A stretch of 64,000 bases of DNA from Ramlibacter pallidus (GTDB lineage: Bacteria > Pseudomonadota > Gammaproteobacteria > Burkholderiales > Burkholderiaceae_C), in the NCBI RefSeq assembly GCF_015070875.1, contig NZ_JADDIV010000001.1, forward strand, positions 279,144-343,143. The letters are read 5' to 3'. Shown here piece by piece: positions 1 to 5,149 of the stretch. How positions within the stretch are numbered: position 1 is the stretch's first letter; each line of letters starts with the position of its first letter. The notes under the pieces are model-generated. The model searched no databases. It worked only from the letters and a program-made list of their open reading frames with translations, and was not told where the DNA came from. Position numbers and translations under genes: made by a program.

Positions 1-97
1 GCATAGCGTGAGCCTTCGCGAACTCGCCTCCTACTAAGGCTTGTGCAAAAGCCAGGGCGGCGAGCGCCGGCTGGCTGTCCTTGGCTAGTTGTGCCAT
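1..97 (-). CDS. Cassette-encoded hypothetical protein, duplicate copy (cut by window edge)
   Basis: Bases 1-124 are identical to 953-1076, so this is the start of a second copy of the cassette gene at 693-1049. Only the first 32 codons are inside the window. The start is the ATG at 95-97, behind GGAGAGAG. The copy sits two cassettes further from the array edge than its twin. What its own attC looks like cannot be seen here. Confidence 0.75.
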   Translation of the reverse strand, partial: MAQLAKDSQPALAALAFAQALVGGEFAKAHAM

Positions 98-114
98 CGG
101 CTCTCTCCATTGAG

Positions 115-194
115 GCATAACGTAAAGGTGACCGGCGAACAGTAGGCCGGCGAAGCCGGCCGATAGGGCGTCCGTGTCGACCGACCTGTTGTAC
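115..194 (-). repeat. attC site A (80 bp)
   Basis: On the minus strand the site begins GTACAAC and ends GTTATGC, with a short central stem (GGCCGGC / GCCGGCC). It closes the gene-less cassette that starts at 578, whose leading GTTGTAC is complementary to this R''. It belongs to the short attC subtype of this array, together with the sites at 1475 and 2655. Confidence 0.9.
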
Positions 195-571
195 GCGGGG
201 GTTGGAGGGAGCCACGGCTTGGATGATGGGCAGGGCCGTCCAAGGGGTAAACAACGGCGACCGCTTCCAGTGGCGCCGGCCACACAAAGCGCATTTCAAC
301 CTTCTGAGGGGTGGCGGCGCTCGAAGCGACGGCGCGTCCCCTGGCTGCGAGTGCGACTGCATTGCCAGCAGGCGTGACCGCGGGGCCATTACGCCGTTGG
401 CACGATTGACGGAAAGTACCTGACCGGCTACGGCCTCGAATAGCGGCCTTCGAAGAGCCAGCATGGAACCTGCGCGCGGCGCGCGCCAACGCTCGGCCTG
501 AGAGCTACTGAGGGGGCGTGGCGGGTCCAGGCACCAGCACCCTTGCGGAGCAAAGCCCGACTACGCTTGCG
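195..571. other. Cassette body without a convincing gene
   Basis: The cassette between the attC sites at 115-194 and 572-685 carries about 377 bases. Open frames on both strands run through the flanking attC sequence and encode low-complexity, arginine- and proline-rich peptides, which is what GC-rich non-coding DNA produces. No ribosome binding site and plausible start could be paired on the minus strand, where the other cassette genes lie. It may be non-coding or encode a small RNA; I see no promoter or terminator that would settle this. Confidence 0.5.
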
Positions 572-685
572 GTACAACGTGAAGGTGACCGGCACGTTGC
601 GGCAAGGGGCCGCACGGTGCACGATTTCCAACGGCGCCGTGCGGCCCCTTGCTGCAACGTGTCCGAGTCGACCGACCTGTTATGC
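572..685 (-). repeat. attC site B (114 bp)
   Basis: On the minus strand it runs from GCATAAC to GTTGTAC. A long imperfect hairpin fills it: GTTGCGGCAAGGGGCCG on one arm pairs with its near-complement on the other (about 597-655). It closes the cassette holding the gene at 693-1049. It belongs to the long subtype, with the sites at 1067 and 1824. Confidence 0.9.
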
Positions 686-692
686 ATCACCG

Positions 693-1049
693 TCACGGAC
701 GGCCCCACTCAGCGATGCGAATAGCGAGCTTTCCCTGCTCGTCGACCACAAGAAGCGTGACCCCCTCGCAGAATCCTTCTCCGAAAAGGTTCAGGTATGT
801 CCAGGCGACTTCATCGGGCCGCATGTCGGGCATGTCGTCGTCAATGACCTCTACCTCGCATTCCGTAACCGGCTCTTCAGCCCAGGAGATCATCTCCGAA
901 TAGCGTTCGGACAGATCCTGCGCGGAGGTGGACGCACGCGCATCCACGCTCAGCATAGCGTGAGCCTTCGCGAACTCGCCTCCTACTAAGGCTTGTGCAA
1001 AAGCCAGGGCGGCGAGCGCCGGCTGGCTGTCCTTGGCTAGTTGTGCCAT
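693..1049 (-). CDS. Cassette-encoded hypothetical protein (118 aa)
   Basis: Small acidic, probably cytoplasmic protein of 118 residues. No family was recognised. Alternating helical N-terminus (LAALAFAQALVGGEFAKA) and strand-like C-terminal half (VTLLVVDEQGKLAIRI) would be compatible with an NTF2-like fold, but that is only an impression. The start at 1049 was chosen over the ATG at 1070 because GGAGAG lies just upstream of the former, while the latter overlaps the recombination heptamer itself. The frame is well formed and stops 8 bases before the attC. An identical sequence covers its first 32 codons at 1-97. Confidence 0.8.
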   Translation of the reverse strand: MAQLAKDSQPALAALAFAQALVGGEFAKAHAMLSVDARASTSAQDLSERYSEMISWAEEPVTECEVEVIDDDMPDMRPDEVAWTYLNLFGEGFCEGVTLLVVDEQGKLAIRIAEWGRP

Positions 1050-1066
1050 CGGCTCTCTCCATTGAG

Positions 1067-1180
1067 GCATAACGTAGAGGTGACCGGCACGTTGCAGCAA
1101 TGCGCCGCGAGGTGCAGGATATCCACCGGCGCCTCGCGGCGCATTGCTGCAACGTGTCCGAGTCGACCGACCTGTTAGAC
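1067..1180 (-). repeat. attC site C (114 bp)
   Basis: Minus-strand site from GTCTAAC to GTTATGC with a large internal hairpin (GTTGCAGCAATGCGCCGCG against its near-complement, about 1093-1155). It is the attC of the cassette carrying the gene at 1202-1462. Its inner sequence resembles site B more than the adjacent short sites. Confidence 0.9.
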
Positions 1181-1201
1181 ACGCGGCGCACAGTCGCTGC
1201 T

Positions 1202-1462
1202 CTAGCCTTTGCGTACAAACGAAGCTCCCTCGAAAAGATGCGCCCGCTTCGCCTTGGAGCGCGCAAGCTCCAGGACTTCTCCCATGTGCCGAGATGAGAC
1301 CCCCTCCACCACGACTGGATTGGAGTACCGGTCAAGATCCCGCACGGAGCCCAGACCAAGCTGCCGCAGGTCGCGGTCCAGGTCTTCCATGTAGTTCAGC
1401 ACTCGGTGCGCGAAATCAGTATTCTCGTCTGGAACGAGGGAGATGCTGAGACTATGCGCCAT
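1202..1462 (-). CDS. Cassette-encoded hypothetical protein (86 aa)
   Basis: An 86-residue soluble protein beginning MAHSLSISLVPDEN. The composition (FAHRVLNYMEDLDRDLRQLG followed by a strand-like segment and a basic helix) looks like a real folded protein, not a shadow frame. No family was recognised. The start ATG at 1460-1462 lies 12 bases after the cassette's leading GTTAGAC and has no clear Shine-Dalgarno sequence, as is common for integron cassette genes. The stop lies 21 bases before the attC. It is the only gene in its cassette. Confidence 0.75.
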   Translation of the reverse strand: MAHSLSISLVPDENTDFAHRVLNYMEDLDRDLRQLGLGSVRDLDRYSNPVVVEGVSSRHMGEVLELARSKAKRAHLFEGASFVRKG

Positions 1463-1474
1463 GGTTGTACGTCG

Positions 1475-1555
1475 GTCTAACGTTGGAGTTGACCGGCGGA
1501 CAGTAGGCCGGCAAAGCCGGCCGATAGGACGTCCGCGTCGAACAACCTGTTAGAC
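1475..1555 (-). repeat. attC site D (81 bp)
   Basis: Minus-strand site from GTCTAAC to GTTAGAC. The 3' half reads CAACTCCAACGTTAGAC, very close in style to the right arm of classical attC sites. A GGCCGGC hairpin forms the centre. It is the attC of the cassette holding the gene at 1569-1820. Confidence 0.92.
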
Positions 1556-1568
1556 CGCATGCGCCGCC

Positions 1569-1820
1569 TCACGTCCAAGGGAAGAAGAAGATGAGGAATG
1601 TTGCCACGACTCCGGTCGGCTTCTCGAACGCGGCAGATACGAGCAAGACGACCCCGACGCTACATGCAGCCGCGGGACCCCACCAACTCGAGGAGGCGGC
1701 CAGATTCATCCACATTGCGGCCCCGAGGACCAGGAAGAGGCCGCCAATGCCAAACAAGAAGATTCGCGCCAGGACAACGGCTCTCGGGCGAAGACGCGGC
1801 TCGCGAGTTGGGAGTTCCAT
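1569..1820 (-). CDS. Cassette-encoded small membrane protein (83 aa)
   Basis: An 83-residue protein with two predicted membrane segments, about residues 15-37 (LARIFLFGIGGLFLVLGAA) and 45-78 (AAACSVGVVLLVSAAF plus a second hydrophobic run near the C-terminus). It starts MELPTREPRLRPRAV, giving a positively charged, probably cytoplasmic N-terminus. The ATG at 1818-1820 follows the leading GTTAGAC after only three bases, so there is no room for a ribosome binding site within the cassette. No family was recognised. It is one of three small membrane proteins encoded by consecutive cassettes. Confidence 0.75.
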   Translation of the reverse strand: MELPTREPRLRPRAVVLARIFLFGIGGLFLVLGAAMWMNLAASSSWWGPAAACSVGVVLLVSAAFEKPTGVVATFLIFFFPWT

Positions 1821-1823
1821 GCG

Positions 1824-1937
1824 GTCTAACGTCGGAGTTGACCGGCACGCAGCGGCATTGCGCCGCGGGGCGTAAGCTCGCCAGCACGCTTCGCGGCGCA
1901 ATGCCGCTGCGTGTCCGAGTCGAACGACCTGTTAGAC
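1824..1937 (-). repeat. attC site E (114 bp)
   Basis: Minus-strand site from GTCTAAC to GTTAGAC of the long subtype, with arms GCAGCGGCATTGCGCCGCG and its near-complement (about 1849-1912). It is the attC of the cassette holding the gene at 1826-2215, whose annotated frame runs through the whole site. Confidence 0.9.
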
Positions 1938-2215
1938 CGCATCACGCCCACATCCCCAGTGCGATCGCGCCCCACTCCCAGCCCCACTAGGATGAATAGC
2001 CAACCGTAAAACTGCATAGAAGCTCCGGTAGCAATCGGGAAGCGCCTCTCAGCAAATGCTCGGACTTCGTCGGAGATCGGGCGGCGGTGGGCCTTCCCAA
2101 AGATCATTTCGTCCCGCTCGATCTGGTTCATAGGCGAACTGTGTCTCGACAGGTTGAGCGCGTCAACGCCCAGCCAAACGAGAAAGGCGGCAACGAGAAA
2201 CAGAAGAACTGCCAT
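1826..2215 (-). CDS. Cassette-encoded membrane protein reading through its attC (129 aa)
   Basis: The protein starts MAVLLFLVAAFLVWLGVDAL, an N-terminal membrane segment, followed by a charged middle part (IERDEMIFGKAHRRPISDEV) and a second hydrophobic stretch (MQFYGWLFILVGLG). From about residue 86 the frame enters the attC and only stops at the TAG inside the next GTTAGAC, giving a basic tail of roughly 38 residues coded by recombination-site DNA. A neighbouring frame would instead continue the second membrane segment as WGWEWGAIALGMWA and stop just before the attC, so a one-base indel near 1985-2000 is an alternative explanation. No family was recognised. The start ATG is at 2213-2215. Confidence 0.6.
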   Translation of the reverse strand: MAVLLFLVAAFLVWLGVDALNLSRHSSPMNQIERDEMIFGKAHRRPISDEVRAFAERRFPIATGASMQFYGWLFILVGLGVGRDRTGDVGVMRSNRSFDSDTQRHCAAKRAGELTPRGAMPLRAGQLRR

Positions 2216-2220
2216 GTGCG

Positions 2221-2313
2221 GTCTAACGTCGGAGTTGACCGGCGACCGGCGGAGAGGACCGGAGCGAAGCGAAGGACCGCCGCTGGGCGTCCGTGTCGGA
2301 CGACTTGTTAGGC
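2221..2313 (-). repeat. attC site F (93 bp)
   Basis: Minus-strand site from GCCTAAC to GTTAGAC, of intermediate length, with an internal stem built on GGTCCTTCGCTTCGCTCCGG-like sequence. Its R'' supplies the stop codon of the gene at 2308-2649. The first heptamer complements the GTTAGGC that starts that cassette at 2661. Confidence 0.9.
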
Positions 2314-2649
2314 TGCAGCGCCACGGACGGTCTCCAAGCGCTCGGTCACCAGACCTCGCATGGCAAAGAATGAGTACAAGAACGCAAATGGCAGAAATAT
2401 CGCCCACAGCACGACCCAGACGATGAAGCCTTTCTTAAGCTCTCTGCAGAGTCTCCAATACAAGAACACGTAGACGAGAAAGGCGACTGCGCAGGCCCAC
2501 AGCGCAACCCGGAACACTTGCTCTCCGATCTCGCGATTCCCGGAAATGTTCAAAGCAACGCCACTCGCCAGGCCAAAAAGAAACAGGGCGCAGATGGCTG
2601 CGAAGCACAAACGAAGCATTCGGTAGTCGTTTTGCAAGCGGGTCTTCAT
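2308..2649 (-). CDS. Cassette-encoded membrane protein (113 aa)
   Basis: A 113-residue protein with three likely membrane helices: about residues 11-33 (LRLCFAAICALFLFGLASG), 47-66 (VALWACAVAFLVYVFLYW) and 74-95 (FIVWVVLWAIFLPFAFLYSF). It begins MKTRLQNDYR, so the N-terminus is probably cytoplasmic. The start ATG lies five bases after the cassette's leading GTTAGGC, with no Shine-Dalgarno sequence. The TAA stop is part of the attC R'' heptamer. No family was recognised. Confidence 0.78.
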   Translation of the reverse strand: MKTRLQNDYRMLRLCFAAICALFLFGLASGVALNISGNREIGEQVFRVALWACAVAFLVYVFLYWRLCRELKKGFIVWVVLWAIFLPFAFLYSFFAMRGLVTERLETVRGAAA

Positions 2650-2654
2650 CTGCA

Positions 2655-2735
2655 GCCTAACGTGAAGGTGACCGGCGGACCATAGGCGGGCGGAGGCCCG
2701 CCGCGAGTACGTCCGTGTCGACCGGTCTGTTATGC
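2655..2735 (-). repeat. attC site G (81 bp)
   Basis: Minus-strand site from GCATAAC to GTTAGGC, short subtype, with a central GGGCGGGC-type stem. It closes the cassette that begins at 3124 with GTTATGC, which is complementary to this R''. Confidence 0.9.
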
Positions 2736-2803
2736 GCGAGGGCTGAGGAGTGCACCGAACTCATGATACTGACGCGCCGTTTATGAGGGAAGCGTCGGCG
2801 TTG

Positions 2804-2935
2804 TTAGTGACCCGAACTCGTGCGCGCAAAGAGTCTTTTGAGGCGTTCCCAGGGGTCGCGGCGTACTGTTGCGACGGCGTCAGAAGCAACGGCGTTCGAA
2901 GCTAGGGCGCTCACACGATTGACTTGGATGGCCAT
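2804..2935 (-). CDS. Possible small cassette ORF (43 aa)
   Basis: The cassette between 2655 and 3158 has no obvious long gene. The best candidate on the expected strand is a 43-codon frame starting MAIQVNRVSALASNAVASDA and ending RLKRLFARTSSGH. It has no recognisable ribosome binding site. A 62-codon frame at 2911-3099 overlaps its start and looks less protein-like. The rest of the cassette (2936-3117) appears empty. The cassette could equally be non-coding. Confidence 0.3.
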   Translation of the reverse strand: MAIQVNRVSALASNAVASDAVATVRRDPWERLKRLFARTSSGH

Positions 2936-3117
2936 GCGCTCAAAACGAGGCGCTGCGGCCTGGCACGGACCGCGGCTGCCTCAGAAGGTGCCGCCGAAGG
3001 GCCAGCGTACGCCAGCTCGCAGCTCGCGCCACACCGCGGCAAGAGAGCTTCGCTGGGGACGAGGCGTGCCGCATCTAGCGACGCGTGCAGAGGGATCACA
3101 ACATCAGCGGGGCTGCG

Positions 3118-3158
3118 GCATAACGTAATTTAGACCGCACCGCACGAACCTGTTATCC
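3118..3158 (-). repeat. Shortened attC-like site at the array edge (41 bp)
   Basis: On the minus strand it begins GGATAACAGGTTCGTGCGG and ends TACGTTATGC. The left end matches the TAACAGGTYG pattern of the complete attC sites and the right end matches the GGTC-N5-TACGTTATGC of site A, but the hairpin between them is missing. It is therefore read as an attC that lost its middle. It could also be the recombination point of an attI. It marks the boundary of the array with the host chromosome. Confidence 0.55.
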
Positions 3159-3175
3159 CGCACCTGCGGGATAAC
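3152..3175. repeat. Perfect 24-bp palindrome
   Basis: GTTATCCCGCA and TGCGGGATAAC are exact reverse complements separated by CC. The outer heptamers GTTATCC/GGATAAC have the form of cassette core sites, and one of them is also the left end of the shortened attC at 3118-3158. No run of T follows on either strand, so a transcription terminator is less likely. Confidence 0.7.
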
Positions 3176-3476
3176 ACCTCCCGCGCATCCACTGCAAGTT
3201 GTTGATTCCGCTTCACTTCTTCCTCCCCGTGCCGGATATGAGGTCCGGATAACTCCGACCTGAAATCCCGCATCTGACACTTCGTCGACATGCTGGATAA
3301 AACTGCCGGATAAAACTTGCTCCACCGTCGCAGGGTGCTCTCCCAACCCCGCGTCACGGCTCGCCTATCCCCGAGGATGCTACGGCCCAGAAGCGGAGAA
3401 GTCCACGCGAAACACCGCACCCTGTCCATCCGCAACGACAGGGACGGGAGACAATGCCCGTGTTGGCCGGGACTCC
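3176..3476. other. Gene-free stretch with repeated GGATAA motifs
   Basis: No convincing gene lies between the array edge and the thioesterase gene. GGATA-type motifs recur at 3234, 3247, 3295 and 3308 (plus 3169 inside the palindrome), forming two pairs with the same 13-base spacing. The frames open here encode no recognisable domain. It is where an attI and integrase gene would be expected if the array had kept them, but no tyrosine recombinase motif was found in any frame. Confidence 0.5.
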
Positions 3477-3965
3477 CTACGAAATGATGTAAGCCCCCGC
3501 CCCCGTCGACAGCAGCTTCCCGTCCGCCCCGCGGAACTCCATGCGCGTGCTCGCCACGCGCGACCCGAGGCGCAGCACCTCCGCCTCCAGATCGAAGTAC
3601 TCGCCGATTCCCGGGCGCAGGTAGTCGATGCGCAGGTCGATCGTCCCCAGCTTGCCGAAGCGCTGCAGCCGCTGCGCGGGCGCCTCGTCCATGTGGCGCG
3701 CGCCGATCGCGGCCATCGACGCCAGTCCGCCCATCGCATCGAGCCCGGCGCTGATGACGCCGCCATGCACGCGATTGAAGGTGTAGTGCCCGACCAGGTC
3801 GGGCTTCATGGCGATGCGGCCCGTCACGCGGTCGCCGCGCAGGCTGGTGACCTTCAGGCCCAGCACCTGGTTGAAGACGATCCGCGTCTCGAAGATCTCC
3901 GTCAGGCCGCGGACGAACTCCTCTTCGAAGACCACTTCGGAAGGCGGCGTCTGGTGGCGCGTCAT
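3477..3965 (-). CDS. Hotdog-fold acyl-CoA thioesterase (PaaI/YbgC-like)
   Basis: A 162-residue single hotdog-domain protein that probably hydrolyses an acyl-CoA thioester. The segment HYTFNRVHGGVISAGLDAMG (about residues 60-79) holds the HGG-x-x-x-x-x-D signature of the PaaI-type thioesterase family. The start codon overlaps the TGA of the upstream acyl-CoA dehydrogenase (ATGA), so it is the last gene of the carboxylase operon and translationally coupled. In that context it may release CoA from a dead-end or product acyl-CoA. The substrate cannot be read from the sequence. Confidence 0.88.
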   Translation of the reverse strand: MTRHQTPPSEVVFEEEFVRGLTEIFETRIVFNQVLGLKVTSLRGDRVTGRIAMKPDLVGHYTFNRVHGGVISAGLDAMGGLASMAAIGARHMDEAPAQRLQRFGKLGTIDLRIDYLRPGIGEYFDLEAEVLRLGSRVASTRMEFRGADGKLLSTGAGAYIIS

Positions 3966-5149
3966 AGCCCGAGCTGCCTCGCGGCCAGGTCCTTCATGAT
4001 CTCCTCCGCGCCGCCGCCGATCATCATCACCTTCACCTCGCGATAGATGCGTTCGCTCTTCGTGCCGCGCATGTAGCCCATGCCACCCAGGATCTGAACG
4101 GCCTGGTCGGCGCAGAACTGCATGGCCTGCGTGCTGTGGTTCTTGAGCATGCAGACCTGCGCGATCAGCTGCGCGTCCGTTTCCAGCTTGCCCGGCGCCG
4201 CCAGCATGGGGTTCCATCCTTCGTCGGCGCCCTGCGTCACCGCCTGCAGCCACGCCTCGGTGGAATGGATGCGCATCTGCATGTCCACCAGCTTGTGGCG
4301 GATCACCTGCTTCTCCACCAGCGGCCCGCCGAAGGCCTGGCGCTGGCGCGCCCAGTCCAGCGCCTCGTCGTAGCAGGCGTGCGCGAAGCCGAGCGCCATG
4401 GCCGACATCGCCAGCCGCTCGCCGTTGAAGTTGCCCATGACCATGCGGAACCCGGCGCCTTCCTCACCCACCAGGTAGCGCGCCGGCACGCGCACGCCGT
4501 CGAAGCGCAGTTGCGCGGTGTCGCTGGCATGCCAGCCCATCTTGTCCAGCCGCGTGCGGGTGATTCCTGGCGCGTCGCCGGGCACCACGATCAGCGAGAT
4601 GCCGCCACTGCCGCGGTCGCCGGCATCGCCAGTGCGGACCGCCACGGTGATCCAGTCGGCGCGCAGCCCCGAAGTGATGAAGGTCTTCTCGCCGTCGATG
4701 ACGTACGCGTCGCCGTCGCGGCGCGCCTTGGTGCGCAGGGCCGCGACGTCGGAGCCACCGCCCGGCTCGGTGATCGCGAGCGCGGCGATCTTCTCGCCAC
4801 GCAGCACCGGCGGGATCACCTCCTGCTGCAGCGCGCGGCTGCCGTGCCGCAGGATCGGCGGCAGCCCGATGTTGTGCGAGAACAGCGCCGCCATCACGCC
4901 GCCGCTGGCGCCCCAGCGGCTCATCACCACCGACAGCGCGTTGCGCACCGCGTAAGGCGCCGGCAGGCCGCCGAGTTCCTCGGGATAGCCCAGGCCCAGC
5001 ACGCCCAGCTTCGCGGCTTCCCGGTACAGCTCGCGCGGGATCTCGCCCGCCTGCTCCCACTGCGCGACGTTCGGCGCCACGCGCTCGTGCATGAAGCGGC
5101 GCACGCCATCGGCCATCAGCGCCAGGTCGAAATCCAGGTCTTCGGTCAT
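3962..5149 (-). CDS. Acyl-CoA dehydrogenase (IVD/LCAD-like active site)
   Basis: FAD-dependent alpha,beta-dehydrogenation of an acyl-CoA, passing electrons to ETF. The 395-residue protein has the N-terminal helical, middle beta (ITEPGGGSDVAALRTKA, residues 126-142) and C-terminal helical domains of the family. At the position where short- and medium-chain enzymes have IYEGT it has IGGGA, so the catalytic base is likely Glu244 in NGERL, as in isovaleryl- and long-chain-type enzymes and citronellyl-CoA dehydrogenase. It overlaps the biotin carboxylase gene upstream and the thioesterase downstream by four bases each. It is a paralogue of the dehydrogenase at 7037-8212, suggesting two oxidation steps in one pathway. 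Confidence 0.92.
   Translation of the reverse strand: MTEDLDFDLALMADGVRRFMHERVAPNVAQWEQAGEIPRELYREAAKLGVLGLGYPEELGGLPAPYAVRNALSVVMSRWGASGGVMAALFSHNIGLPPILRHGSRALQQEVIPPVLRGEKIAALAITEPGGGSDVAALRTKARRDGDAYVIDGEKTFITSGLRADWITVAVRTGDAGDRGSGGISLIVVPGDAPGITRTRLDKMGWHASDTAQLRFDGVRVPARYLVGEEGAGFRMVMGNFNGERLAMSAMALGFAHACYDEALDWARQRQAFGGPLVEKQVIRHKLVDMQMRIHSTEAWLQAVTQGADEGWNPMLAAPGKLETDAQLIAQVCMLKNHSTQAMQFCADQAVQILGGMGYMRGTKSERIYREVKVMMIGGGAEEIMKDLAARQLGL

Larger units (their letters stand above)
1..3158 (-). mobile_element. Integron cassette array without a visible integrase (CALIN-like)
   Basis: Eight attC-type sites with core heptamers of the form RYYYAAC/GTTRRRY and long internal hairpins punctuate the first 3.1 kb. 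The cassettes between them hold at most one small gene each, always on the minus strand, so the array reads from high to low coordinates and continues past base 1. In every complete cassette the leading heptamer complements the R'' heptamer of its own attC: GTTGTAC with GTACAAC, GTTATGC with GCATAAC (twice), GTTAGAC with GTCTAAC (three times as a pair type) and GTTAGGC with GCCTAAC. This is what integrase-mediated circularisation requires. No integrase gene is present between the array and the next gene at 3477, so the array is either integrase-less or is served from another locus. Confidence 0.9.

Noticed and set aside
85-489. 134-codon minus-strand frame in the gene-less cassette
   Set aside because: It crosses an attC into the next cassette, has low-complexity composition and no start with a ribosome binding site.
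877-1359. 160-codon minus-strand frame over two cassettes
   Set aside because: It runs through an attC and overlaps two better cassette genes in other frames.
3118-3158. Site read as an attI instead of an attC
   Set aside because: Both ends agree with the attC consensus of this array, and no integrase gene or promoter is seen; attI was kept only as an alternative.
3104-3435. Minus-strand frames with GEHPATVEQV, slightly like the HPAT segment of integron integrases
   Set aside because: Only a few residues agree, no catalytic Arg/His/Tyr of a tyrosine recombinase follows, and the strand is opposite to that expected for a divergent intI.
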